In this document: positions 50,270 through 61,741 of the stretch, piece after piece
How positions within the stretch are numbered: the stretch's first letter is position 1
How the letters are laid out: each line of letters begins with the position of its first letter
DNA from: Adineta steineri
Lineage: Eukaryota; Rotifera; Eurotatoria; Adinetida; Adinetidae
Direction of reading: 5' to 3'
DNA length: 64,000 bases
NCBI GenBank assembly: GCA_905250115.1
Contig: CAJNOI010000005.1
Location: 372,001 to 436,000, forward strand
Made by a program: the position numbers and the translations under genes
Notes under the pieces: generated by a model
What the model was told of the DNA's origin: nothing
Databases searched by the model: none
The model's input: the letters and a program-made list of their open reading frames with translations, nothing else

Positions 50270-51140
50270 ATGGATAAATTACCGTCTGACAACTCATCTA
50301 CTGGATTTGCTACAGCACCACTGACATCAACAGAAGCACGTACTCTTAGAGACGTCGTACATAGTTCAAAGCATACAGGTAGAAACTATGGTAGTTTGGC
50401 AAAATCACAATTACAACCAACATTTTATATTTCTCATAAAGTTGAAATGGATGATACATTACAAAGACTTGCATTAAAATATAGTATTAATGTATGTATT
50501 TTCTTACTATTTTTTTTCGTCTTGATCTTAATTGAATTTTTTAATTAGACTCAAGAAATAAAACGAATTAATAAATTGTGGTCAGACGCTGAATTACGTT
50601 TACTTCCATATGTATACATTCCAGTTAATTCTACGCAATTATCAACACTTCAAACTATATATCCATCATTAGATATTCTTCAAAATTTGCCTTCATTAAC
50701 AGGTCAACATCGACAAGCATCCATAACCGATGATAAAACACCATCATCAATGCGTTCATCGGATAGTTCAACTTCCATTCCAACAACAAATACATCATCT
50801 TATCATGATTATTTCTCTAAAATAGATCAACAAATACGACAAACAAAAAAATCTTTACAATCTTTAGATGTTAATAGACAAGATCCAAAGTATAAAATAA
50901 AATAAATTACATATATTTCATAATTAAATTTTCTCTTTTAGTTCGCAATCAAATTCTAATACTAATGAAATCAATTCAAATCAAACAACTATGTGGAATA
51001 ATGAACGGCATAAAGGCATACATCATCTATCTGATAATAGTGCATTCGTTAATATAACAACACAAAATTCTCGTGAAAAATATATATCAACTGCACTTCA
51101 ACGTATACAACGAGAAAAAGATAATTTTGATGAACTTTGA
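50270..51140 (+). CDS. LysM-domain protein (LYSMD1/2-like)
   Basis: Three exons (50270-50492, 50549-50891 and 50942-51140) run from ATG to TGA. A single LysM motif spans the first intron: F-Y-I-S-H-K-V-E-M-D-D-T-L-Q-R-L-A-L-K-Y, then I-K-R-I-N-K-L-W, and L-P-Y-V-Y-I-P-V. Flanks are Ser/Thr-rich and disordered, and there is no signal peptide or membrane helix. This fits cytosolic animal LYSMD1/LYSMD2 rather than membrane-bound LYSMD3/4. Biochemical role is unknown. It is the first gene of a tight plus-strand cluster; BCKDHA begins 223 bp downstream. Confidence 0.88.
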
Positions 51141-51340
51141 AAATTTACTTTTACAGAAATATTTTAAACCAAAAAAAAACACAATATGACAAATAATTAT
51201 TTATGTATCTCACATTTTTTAGCCTTCCTTTCGTTGTCATGTGCAATACTATAAAACTTTTTTTTTGTGTATTCTAACATATATTGAATTCAGAATGAAA
51301 AAGCAGTGGTTGTGTATGATAAACTTAAAAAACAAATATT

Positions 51341-51354
51341 TGTTTTAATTATAG
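51341..51354 (+). promoter_or_regulatory. Possible trans-splice acceptor before BCKDHA
   Basis: A T-rich run ends in ATAG nine bases before the BCKDHA ATG. It looks like an intron 3' end although the previous gene has already stopped. Spliced-leader trans-splicing is known in bdelloids; a 5'-UTR intron is the alternative. Confidence 0.45.
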
Positions 51355-51363
51355 ATACGAGCC

Positions 51364-53090
51364 ATGTTGAGATCGTATAGAAATTTCCAAATAGTTCAGA
51401 ATATATACAAATCATGTACTTATCAAATTGGAAAAAGATATCAATCAGTAGCAGCAGCAGCAGCAGCATCATCACCACAATCAAATGTTGTTTCGGAATT
51501 GAATCAAACAAAATTTTCGATTTATAGTAGTCATATTAAAGGAGATATTACTAATAAATTAGAAATTATTCGTCCAGAAAAACAATCTCTAATTCCAATA
51601 TATCAAGTTCTCGATGCAGAAGGCAATGTCAAAGATGAAACTCATATACCAGATGTAAGTACAGTTAGTCTAATATTTTTCGTTAGTTAGAGATTTAATT
51701 ATTTAGCTTAGCGATGAACATCTCATAAAAATATATAAAGATATGGTTCTTTTGAATGTTATGGATTTTACTCTATACGAATCACAACGTCAAGAACGTA
51801 TTTCATTTTATATGACAAGTTTCGGTGAAGAAGCAACACATTTTGGAACTGCTGCTGCTCTTAATCCAAAAGATCTTGTTTATGCACAGTATCGTGAATC
51901 CGGTATAAAAATCAATACATAATATTTCTGTAGTTAAAAAAATTTAGACATTATATTATAGGTGTTCTTATGTATCGTGGTTTTACTCTACACGATTTTA
52001 TTAATCAATGCTTTGGTAATATTAATTCACCTTGTAAAGGTATTCAAATGCCTATACATTATGGTTCAAAAGAGCTGAATTTTGTTACTATATCATCAAC
52101 AATGGCTACACAAATGCCACAAGCTGTAGGAAGTGCTTATACATATAAACAGTAAATACTTGTTAATAATCATAAAGTATTCATATATTATTTATTCTTT
52201 GAAAGAGCTCAAAATGGTTTATGTGTTATATGTTATTTTGGAGATGGTACAGCAAGTGAAGGTGATGCTCATGCTGCTTTTAATTTTGCAGCTACTCTAG
52301 AAGTTCCAATCATTTTCTTCTGGTTTATTAATTTATTTCATTTTTCTGATTGCATATAATCTAGATTTTATTCTAAATATTATAGTCGAAACAATGGTTA
52401 TGCCATATCAACACCATCAGTTGATCAATATCGAGGAGATGGTATTGCTAGTCGAGGAGCAGGTTATGGTATGGCAACAATACGTGTTGATGGTAATGAT
52501 CTTTTTGCTGTATATAATGCAACAAAAGCAGCACGTGAATTAGCCGTAAATGAAATGCGACCAGTTTTAATTGAAGCAATGACTCTTAGGTAATAAGAAG
52601 AAATTTATATTGCTTAGATATATTATGTCAGATTATTGTTTAAGTTATTTGAATTGAAATCATCAGTTATTTGAAATTTGATTTGTAGAGTTGGTCATCA
52701 TTCGACATCTGACGACAGTTCAGCTTATCGATCAAATAATGAAATAAGTTCATATGATCAAAAACACAATCCAATAATACGTTTTCGTAAATATATGTAT
52801 AAACGTGGCTGTTGGAATGAAGAAAAAGAAAAGAATTGGAGAGAAACTTCCAGTGGAATGGTATATATATATATTAAATTTTATTGATCTATAAAAATGA
52901 ATTTATTTATATGAATATTTAGGTAAAAAAAGCATTGATGGATTGTGAAAATATAAAACGAGCACCAATTTCAACAATGTTTGAAAATATTTATGATAAG
53001 ATGGATTCTAATTTAAACCGACAAATGAAGGAGATGAATGAACATATTCGTCAGAATTCTGATCATTATCCTTTATCACGACATCAATAA
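51364..53090 (+). CDS. BCKDHA: Branched-chain 2-oxoacid dehydrogenase E1 alpha subunit
   Basis: Seven or eight exons run from ATG at 51364 to TAA at 53090. The N-terminus is a basic mitochondrial leader carrying a run of about six Ala encoded by GCA repeats. The mature part matches BCKDHA closely: Y-E-S-Q-R-Q-x-[19 protein letters not shown], the thiamine-diphosphate motif [12 protein letters not shown] plus the distal N-N-G-Y-A-I-S-T, and [12 protein letters not shown]. That last loop holds the regulatory phospho-serines, so control by BCKD kinase is probably kept. The enzyme decarboxylates the keto acids of Leu, Ile and Val in the mitochondrial matrix. L2HGDH begins 99 bp downstream. Confidence 0.96.
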
Positions 53091-53180
53091 TATGAAACAT
53101 AAAATAATATTTTTTTATTCCGATATTTTTATTCCGGCTTTTTCATTTTTAAAATGAATCTCATATGTAGATATACATAT

Positions 53181-53189
53181 ATTTTTTAG
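53181..53189 (+). promoter_or_regulatory. Possible trans-splice acceptor directly before L2HGDH ATG
   Basis: ATTTTTTAG abuts the ATG, only 91 bp after the BCKDHA stop. A normal leader cannot fit a promoter and 5' UTR easily here, so a spliced-leader acceptor within a polycistronic transcript is a good explanation. Confidence 0.5.
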
Positions 53190-54870
53190 ATGCAAAAAGT
53201 CGATTGTCTTATTGTTGGCGGTGGCATTGTTGGTGTAGCTGTTGCTCGAAATCTTCAATTAACATTTTCACATTTAAAATGTTTGTTAGTTGAAAAAGAA
53301 AATATTTTAGGTTAGTATAAATAAAAATTCTAATCAAGATTTTACTGTTTAATTATTTAGCTAAACATCAAACGGGTCATAATTCTGGTGTCATACATGC
53401 TGGTGTTTATTATAAACCTGGTTCATTAAAAGCTAAACTTTGTATTGATGGTTTAAAAAGAATTTATGAATATTGTGATGAAAATCATCTACCATATAGG
53501 AAATGTGGAAAAGTTAGATATTCTAGATTTTATTTTTCTTGTATATATATATCTATGAATATTTAGATAATTGTTGCAGTTGAACGTGATCAATTAGCAC
53601 GTCTTGATGATTTATTTCAACGAGCTACACAAAATGGTGTTCAAGATCTGAAAATGCTTGATTCAAATCAAATTCGAGAAGTTGAACCTAATTGTCGAGT
53701 AAATTTTAATCTTATTCAAATATTTAATTAATTGTTTGTTTTTAAAAGGGTATTCGAGCAATACATAGTCCACATACAGGTATTATTGATTATGGTTTAA
53801 TATGTCGACATTTTGGTAAAAGTTTTGAACAAATGGGTGGACGTATTGCTCTTAATTTTGAAGCAGAAAAATTTTTACCATCTGGAGATGCTTCCTATCC
53901 AATTCTTGTTCAAAGTACTACGAATGTATGTTTGTATTTTTTGTTTTTGTTATATAAATAATATATTTAGATATGTTTAGTCGACTTTCTTAAGTCGTTA
54001 TGTAATAACTTGTGGTGGATTACAAGCTGATCAACTTGCTACACTTTGTGGAGGTTCAAAAAATCCAACAATTGTACCATTTCGTGGAGATTATCTTAAA
54101 TTAAAACATGGTACAGATAAATTGAAAATCAATGGAAATATTTATCCAGTTCCTGATCCAAGATTTCCATTTCTTGGTATTAAAAAAACACACTAATTTT
54201 TATCTTCGATTTTATTGTATATTGAATTTAAATGAATATAGGCGTTCATTTTACTCCAAGAATGGATGGATCGGTTTGGCTTGGTCCTAATGCTGTTCTT
54301 TCGATGAAACGTGAAGGATATGGTTTATTCGATTTCAGTATTCGAGATACAATTGACCTGGCATTTAATAGGTAATTTAAAATCTCAATATGGACGATAC
54401 TTCTGAGTTTGAGAGAATCTGTAGCGAATCAATTGAAAGAATTACAATAAATTTAAATGTTTTCTATATATTTGTAATGTAGCGGCCTTCGTAAACTTGC
54501 TTGGAAACATCTTGGCTATGGTCTTGGTGAAATGCGTCGTGCTTATTCTCTATCAGCTACTGTTAGAGAATTGCAAAAATTTGTACCAGCATTAGCTACT
54601 GACGATGTTGAACGGTAACTTTTTTACTAAAAATAATCTTGATATAAAATATTGTCTTCTATGTATTTCAGTGGTCCAAGTGGTGTTCGAGCACAAGCAT
54701 TATCAGCAGATGGAAATCTTGTTGAAGATTTTGTTTTTGAAACAGTTGATACAGGCGATCTTAAAAATCGAATTTTACATGTACGAAATGCTCCAAGTCC
54801 TGCAGCAACATCATCATTACCAATTGCTGATATGGTTGTAGCAAAAGCAAAAGAATGCTTCAATCTTTAA
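53190..54870 (+). CDS. L2HGDH: L-2-hydroxyglutarate dehydrogenase
   Basis: About eight exons run from ATG at 53190 to TAA at 54870. The start is [17 protein letters not shown], the FAD-binding G-x-G-x-x-G fold. [12 protein letters not shown] follows, the family signature near the flavin, then [23 protein letters not shown], and G-P-S-G-V-R-A-Q-A. The enzyme removes L-2-hydroxyglutarate by oxidation to 2-oxoglutarate at the mitochondrial inner membrane. The human protein has a cleaved leader; here the ATG sits only three codons before the FAD fold, so a leader would need an upstream start or is missing. Confidence 0.95.
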
Positions 54871-54975
54871 ATACATAATGTCTTTCTTGTCTTTTGTATT
54901 TATTATTTTTTTTAGTATAAAGTTAGAATATTTATGATTCCCTTTTTTCTCTCTTGATTCATACAATGATTGATT

Positions 54976-54987
54976 TCTTTTTTATAG
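54976..54987 (+). promoter_or_regulatory. Possible trans-splice acceptor before UBXN1-like gene
   Basis: A T-run ending in ATAG lies 18 bases before the ATG and 117 bp after the L2HGDH stop, repeating the arrangement before the two preceding genes. Confidence 0.4.
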
Positions 54988-55005
54988 ATATTTTTGAGAA
55001 TAGAT

Positions 55006-56283
55006 ATGTCACTCGCTGAGCAACTCGTTGAAATGGGTTTTCATCAAAACCAAATGTATGTTTATTTAAAATTTGATTTTTTCTATATTTTCGTTTGTTT
55101 TTAAAGTGATAGCGCAATCAAAACAGGAAAATCAGCAAATTTGGAACAAGCTATAGATTGGTAAAGTTTTTTTTATAATTTTCTTTGAAAAATTACAATA
55201 TCAATTGTTTAGGATTACAACACATGAGAATGAAATAGCAGCAGGAACTGCTTCTGGTTCTGAACCAGTTCTCAATTTAAGCTCTAGTGGTAATACAACA
55301 ACAGCAACTACTACTGAAGCACAATCTGAAGTAAATTCACTCAAATGTGATGAGTAAGAACAGAAAAATAGATAATGTTTTTACTTAATATTAAAACTGA
55401 ATTATTGTAGATGTGGCAAATTATTAAAAGATGCTGATACGGCTACTGCTCATGCTTTACGAACAAATCATTCAAGTTTTTCTGAATGTACAGAAGCAAT
55501 TAAACCATTAACAGCTGAAGAAAAAGAAGAAATGAAGAAAAAGTTTGAATTATTTTAATAAAAATAATGTTATTTTTATTTTGAACTTTAGATTACAAGA
55601 ACGTATTGTTGCTCGACGTAAAGAACAACAAATAGCTGATGAAAAAAATGCAATTGAAATGGAGAAAAAACGTATTAGTGATGCTAAAAGTTTATTGGAA
55701 ATAAAACAAAAGTAAATAGATAGTGTTTTAATTAAAATTTATTTTTTTGTTTTTTAAAGACGAGAAGAAGATGAAATGAAAAAAATTGCTGAAGCTAATC
55801 GTCGTGAAAAACTTGAAACACAATTAGCTAAACAACGTGCTATTGAACAGATTGAAGCTGATAAACGTGCTCGACGAGAAAGAGCTGCAGCAGAAAAAAG
55901 TGGAGGAACTGTAGAAGATGTTCCAGCTCCTAAACCTCAACATGTTGTTACACCACAGCCAACACGACAATATGATGAATGTAATCTTCAAGTTCGTTTA
56001 CCAGATGGTTCAACAGTACGACAAATATTTAAAGCAGCTGATCGATTTGAAAAAGTTATGGAATGGGTACGTGAAAAACAACAATCTCGTCCATTTATTC
56101 TTGTACAAAATTATCCAAAAAAGGATTTTAGTGAAAATGATAATCATAAATCATTAACTGAACTTGGTAAATATTGAATAAAATTCGTTTATTTTTTCAA
56201 AATATTTTTCTTTGTTGTGTATTTTAGGTCTTGTTCCATCTGGTTCACTTATGGTGAAAGAACTTGCTCATTTTCAAACATAG
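55006..56283 (+). CDS. UBXN1: UBXN1-like UBA-UBX cofactor of p97/VCP
   Basis: Seven exons run from ATG at 55006 to TAG at 56283. An N-terminal UBA domain (L-V-E-M-G-F, then L-E-Q-A-I-D-W) binds ubiquitin. It is followed by a C-x-x-C..H..H zinc-finger-like stretch (C-D-E-C-G-K-L-L, then H-A-L-R-T-N-H), K-P-L-T-A-E-E-K, a long charged coiled coil, and a C-terminal UBX domain: C-N-L-Q-V-R-L-P-D-G-S, R-P-F-I-L-V-Q-N-Y-P, L-G-L-V-P-S-G-S-L-M-V. UBX domains dock on p97/VCP, so this is an adaptor in ubiquitin-dependent protein handling. The zinc-finger-like part is absent in human UBXN1 but, as I recall, present in some invertebrate homologues. Confidence 0.92.
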
Positions 56284-56730
56284 TGTTCTAATTGTTGATT
56301 CTTATGCTCTCTTTTTTTTACAATAAATGAATAACCAAGAAAAATTTTGTTTTTTAACATATTCGATATGAGATAGATCATTATCATTTTTATGACAAAA
56401 TCAAAAAGAAAACTGTAAGACTCTGTCGGTGGTTCACTCAACAAAACTACATCATACAAAAAATATTGTCCAATATTTTTTCTTTAATCATCAGTGAAAG
56501 AGTAGACGAAGAAATCTTTAAATTATTGCGGTGCGAAGCAAAGTATTTATGTAGTTCTACTCACTACAGCAAGAATAATGCTATATGTTTAGATTCACAT
56601 TGTTTATTACACAATACAAATCAATTTATTTATACATATAGAGAAAAATATTCAATGAACAGTCATCTTGGAAGTAAATGTCTTGTTTATAACAAAAAAA
56701 ATTTTTTATCTGATAAGTGAGAGTATTCAA

Positions 56731-57467
56731 TTAATGAGAATTGCCATTAATAACATGTGAAAATCCACCACTACTACCAAATCCATTCGAGCCACGTACA
56801 GTATCATCAAGTTTCTATTAAATATAAATTAAGAGATAAGATGACAAAAAAGAAATATCACAATACAAACATTTTCTTCAACTAAATGAGCCATTTCAAT
56901 TCTTTCACAAATTAATTGTGCAATACGATCACCTCGTTTAACTAAAATTTCATAATAAATTAAACTTATTGATTATATATTCTAACTTACTAGTAAAATC
57001 TGAATCATTATGATTGAATAATACAACACCGACATTACCACGATAATCTGCATCAATTACACCAGCTATGTCAAAAACAAAATAGATTGCATTTATTAAA
57101 CTAAAATTATAATTATACCTCCTGTATCAATACCAAATTTAGCAGCAAGACCAGATCGTGGAGCTAAAAGAAAAATAAAACTTTCATTTTTGGAATTTTA
57201 AAAATATTTACTAACCAACACGACCATAACAATTCTCTGGTACAGCTATTTGAATATCAGTTTGAGCGATTAATCTTCCTCGTGCTGGTATCACATAATC
57301 ATAAGCACTAAAAATAAACATTTCTTTTTCTTTTAATTTAACAATAGAATTTTTTAAGTTACATACCTTCGAAGATCATAACCAGCTGCATAATCTGAAC
57401 CTTTCATTGGTGGAAATGCATTTTCGGTAAGTTTAGCAAATCGTAATAAAGCTTTTGTTGATGACAT
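56731..57467 (-). CDS. DUT: dUTP pyrophosphatase
   Basis: About six short exons on the minus strand run from ATG at 57465-57467 to TAA at 56731. All five motifs of trimeric dUTPase are present in order: [27 protein letters not shown] (catalytic Asp), R-G-D-R-I-A-Q-L-I, and [11 protein letters not shown]. The enzyme splits dUTP to dUMP and pyrophosphate, keeping uracil out of DNA and feeding thymidylate synthesis. No mitochondrial leader is seen. TTTTAG lies eight bases before the ATG. Its 3' end faces the UBXN1-like gene. Confidence 0.96.
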
Positions 57468-57771
57468 TATAAATCTAAAATACAAAAGGATAATTGATCA
57501 TTGTTACACGTGCATATATTTTCTTTCTTTCAGTCTCTTGGTTAACGATATGTATGACACTTTCATACGATCTTTATTAGAATGAATAAATGGAGATGAA
57601 CGGATACATATATATATATATATGTAACAGAATGAAAGAGATGAAAATAAACGAGAAAGAAATATTTAACTAAAATAGATAGAGGATCAATAAAAGAGTT
57701 GTTCACGGGTGACGCCACACTGTAAAAATCACAGATAAAAAAAGAGATAATTTTTAAGAAAAATAATTAAT

Positions 57772-60700
57772 TTAAATTTCTTCAAGTTCTTCAACATCAA
57801 AACGATCATTTTTACTCCATTGTTTAAATTCTATATAAGCTGTTTGTCCTTCAATTTCAAATTTAATTTGGTCACATTTTAATGCACATAATAAACCTAA
57901 GTCTTGTCGATCCATAAATTTCTGACATCCACCAAGTTGACTACCACAAGTACATATAACTTTTCCTACAATACAAATTAAATAAAAGATTAATTTTATT
58001 GATAAACATTTACCCATAGATAAAATTTCAAGACGACGTTCCGGTTCACTGCGGAGTCTACATTCATTATTATCAATGAATTCGGGATTATTTATGAAAT
58101 AAGTTGTATTTCTTTTTCTCAACCATTCAAGTGCACCCAAGTTTCGATTACATTTTCGACAGCGTATAAATCCAGTTTTTTTGCCAATCTTTCTTAATGC
58201 AAGTTTTTGTTGTATTTCAGTTTTTAAAGCATTTTCCCATTCAACAATGAGTGTTTTCTATAGAAGAAAAAAAAAGAGTGAATTAATGTTAATATTGTAG
58301 AAGTGAAGATATTTACAGTTTTATTTTCAACATCACGATAAAATATGTCTTTATTAACTGTTGGCCATGCTTTAATAGCCATTTCCATATTGTCTTCACG
58401 AATTTTATTATTTTGTTCTCGGCGATGATTGTTGGAGTCCTTTTCAGTTATAAGATAATATGAACTATTTTGTGCTCGAGCTCGACCCCGTGATTGAATT
58501 GTACCAATTTCATCGGATACAAACTCATATCGAATTACATACGAACATGTTGGTATATCTAAACCTTCTTGCACAATATCTAAATATAAGAATAATAAAA
58601 ATATCATCGATCTATATTGTGCAGATAGAATAATAAACTCAAAGGGTCATTGTTTAAGATTAAAGCTATACAAAAGTACTATCTTTTGATAGATCTACAA
58701 ACGAGGATATGTCGATAGAATTACAAACTGAAATGATTCAAACTTAAATACTATTTAAAACAAAAGCAAAGTTATTGTCCAGTTTAATGAACTTTATTTC
58801 GCTAAGCATAAATATAACTGTTTAACTATTGATAACAATAAATGACTATCTCTTTGTAACATACCTGTAGCAACTAATACATTACATTGGTCTAAAATAT
58901 TTTAACATAGGATTGAATAAATAAGAAAAATAAAAATATAAATAAAAATAAACCTTCTCGAAATTGTTTCAATCTTGCTTCTTGATCATGTATTGTCAAT
59001 GAATGATCTGAACTATTTTGACCAACAAGCCATGTTGATTTAACAATATCCTAAAGAAACATTGTCTTAATACTATTATATATAAAAATATTATTTTACT
59101 TTCAATTCCGGATGCTTACACAAATAATCATGAATAGTTTTCGCATAAAATGTTGTTTTAACCAAGATAAGTCCTATATTTTACAAAAAAAATTATAAAG
59201 TGAAAAAAAAACATATAGAAACCTTTTGCAGATCCAGTAACATGTCGTTTAAGAAGTTGAACTAGATTATCTAATTTTGAATTAGTTGTCGGATGTTCTT
59301 CATGTTTTTCTAAAATTTTATTTAATTCTGCTTTGCAACATTCGTATAATACATTATTCATTGGTATTGATTGTTGGTATCCCTTATAATATTCATCAAT
59401 ATTTTGTGATATATAATTTATTACCATATCAAATGGTAAATCTTTAAGTGCTGAATATTTTTTTGTTAATAATAATAAATATTCACAAATAATAATATTA
59501 TTCATATCACCTTTGATTTCAAATGTTTGTTGTAATAGAACAAGTTGACCAATAAAACCAGATGAGCCTATTTCTTGTTCACTTAATAAATCATTACTAT
59601 CCAAATGACTTTTAATTTTTTCAATAAGATTTTTAAACATGTTTAAATATTCATGAAAACTAGGATTATATTCTACCGGTAAAACAAATTCAAATTGATC
59701 ATTTGTTGGCCGACGAATTTGTTGATTAATTTCTTCAATATTATTCGGATTACATACAGTTGAAATAGTCTTACAAGCAAGTTTACTGCATAGACTAACA
59801 AGATTTTTCTCAATTGATTCTTTTTTTTCAACTGTATCTTTTGCACTAACTGTTGCAGTTAAACCAATAACTGTGGGTCTATCGTTTGGATCCAGATTTT
59901 TCGATGGGCATAAATAAAATTTCATTATTTCGCAATAAGGATTGCCACCTGATGTATTATGACATTCGTCAAAAATCATTAAATTGACTTTAGATAAATC
60001 AATTGTTCCTTTTTTCAAACAATTAAGAAATTTTTGCGGCGTAGCAACAATAACTTGATTTGTTCCGATAAGTTGATCAATTGTTTGATCATCTTCACAT
60101 AGTTGTACTTTTAAATTACCGATTTCCGAAATAGCTTTTGCTTGTTGTAATCGAATAGCTTTTCGTGGTACGAAGAAGATAGTTAAAAACTTTGAATCTG
60201 GATTTGCTTTTTGTTTCTTAATGAAATAATATTTTATTAACATTGATGCAATGAAAGTTTTGCCAGAACCAGTTCGAAGACAAACAACAGTATTACCATT
60301 GGCAATAGAATCTCGAATAATTTCAATTTGATATGACCGAGGAGGCTTTTGTACATTAAGTGAGTTTAAATCTTCGTCAGTCCATTGATACTCAGGATTT
60401 TCAAATATTTTTAAATCAATCATATCAAAATTCATAGGATCTGGTTCAGGTGAATTAAATCGAATTGAAGGTGTCTCAGTTTCTATTCAAAAAATATGTT
60501 ATTGAAGAAGTTTTTCGATGATAATCTTACTTAGAACACACACATTATCATCTTCGTCTTCAAGATCCGCAAGTATTTCTGAAGCAACTACTTGTGATTT
60601 AGTTATTAGTGATCCGATTGTTGTTTCAGCTTGGTTTTGTTGGTGTTGCTCATTTGGTAGAGGTGGTATAATTTCTCGTGTAAACTTAGTATAATCTAAG

Positions 60701-61007
60701 GGAAATAGTACTTCATTCATATTATATTAAAGGATTTTAGAATTTTACCAATTAGTTGTTGTGCACAATCATGACGTTCAATAGCTCGTAATGCTTGAAC
60801 AAGATAATCATAATTATCTCTCGATATTTTTAACCTATCAAAAAGTGCCTGTAATGCACTTAGTGAATTTTCAAGTGAACCTTTTTCACGTAAAACGCGT
60901 GGGATATCATTACCAAAGATAAAATTCAATTGTTGACGGTCTTCATTCGAAAGTGAATGTTGAATTTTTATTAAAACTATGCGAAAGGTTGTATCTGCTT
61001 CGTCCAT
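57772..61007 (-). CDS. RIG-I-like receptor with N-terminal death effector domain
   Basis: About nine exons on the minus strand run from ATG at 61005-61007 to the stop at 57772. Residues about 5-88 form a DED-like helix bundle (S-L-S-N-E-D, D-I-P-R-V-L-R-E, I-E-R-H-D-C-A-Q-Q-L). A linker of about 90 residues precedes a DExH helicase: R-T-G-S-G-K-T (I), D-E-C-H-N (II), L-T-A-T (III), A-T-D-I-V-Q-E-G-L-D-I-P (V), Q-S-R-G-R-A-R (VI). The C-terminus is the RIG-I regulatory domain with zinc ligands C-R-K-C and C-T-C, spaced as in MDA5. Such proteins sense double-stranded RNA in the cytosol. Vertebrate ones carry CARDs; a DED here suggests signalling through DED adaptors or caspases. One exon (58892-58866) is 27 nt. 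A TTTTCAG lies about 20 bases before the ATG. Confidence 0.9.
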
Positions 61008-61741
61008 TCAAATACTTAGTGTAGTCTGAAAATACAAAATTTATTAACATAATACAGTGATAAACAGATAGATATACAAAGCCTTTTACAGCTTTTCTAA
61101 AAATTTATTTCAATATAGCAACATTAGAAAATCATAAAGTTGACTTAGAATTACTTCTTTTTGTCAAAAAATACATTCAAAACTTTTCTATTTATTGTTT
61201 AATGCTCTGTATGATAATTAAAATATCTCAATATTTTCTATAAACTTTTGAGTATATGAAATACAATGTCGTTAGACTGGATTTGACAGAATTTTTCACA
61301 TTTCTTCATTACAATATACAAGACTTAATTTAATATTTTTTAGAATTAGAAAAAACGAATATAAAATGAAACAAATTTTATTTGATCACGTCAAAGATCT
61401 CAACAGTAAAGTTAAAACTAGAAAAATATTGTCTTATTAACTCTCAGTGAAACGAAACTGATTTGAAGCATCTAATCAAAGTAGTTTCCTTCTTTCCTGA
61501 TAGTCTGTACGTTACAAAAAGAAAGAAACAATTTTGAATAGTTATTTATTTAAATAATTAAATATAGTTGTCAAATTAAATTTTTCTCCTGAGTAAAAAC
61601 TAAAAAAAAAAAAAGATGGATCGATTCTTTAAGTATCATAATAACTATTAATACATTATAGTTAAAATAATGTAATGGTCATTATGAAAACTATCGTTGG
61701 TTGAATAGAGTCAAGAACTGAGATAAAAATATTTCGTGTTT
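61008..61741. other. Intergenic between tandem RIG-I-like genes
   Basis: AT-rich, no open frame or repeat recognised. It holds the promoter or processing sites between the two same-strand receptor genes. Confidence 0.5.

Noticed and set aside
51440..51475. GCA repeat in BCKDHA as a foreign insertion
   Set aside because: It encodes a short Ala run inside the mitochondrial leader, where such runs are tolerated; a simple microsatellite.
56466..56720. 84-codon plus-strand open frame between UBXN1-like and DUT genes
   Set aside because: No recognisable domain and it lies in the overlapping 3' regions of two convergent genes.
57772..61007. Dicer helicase domain as the identity of the DExH gene
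   Set aside because: Motif VI alone would fit Dicer, but the C-terminal zinc domain and the absence of PAZ and RNase III parts point to a RIG-I-like receptor.
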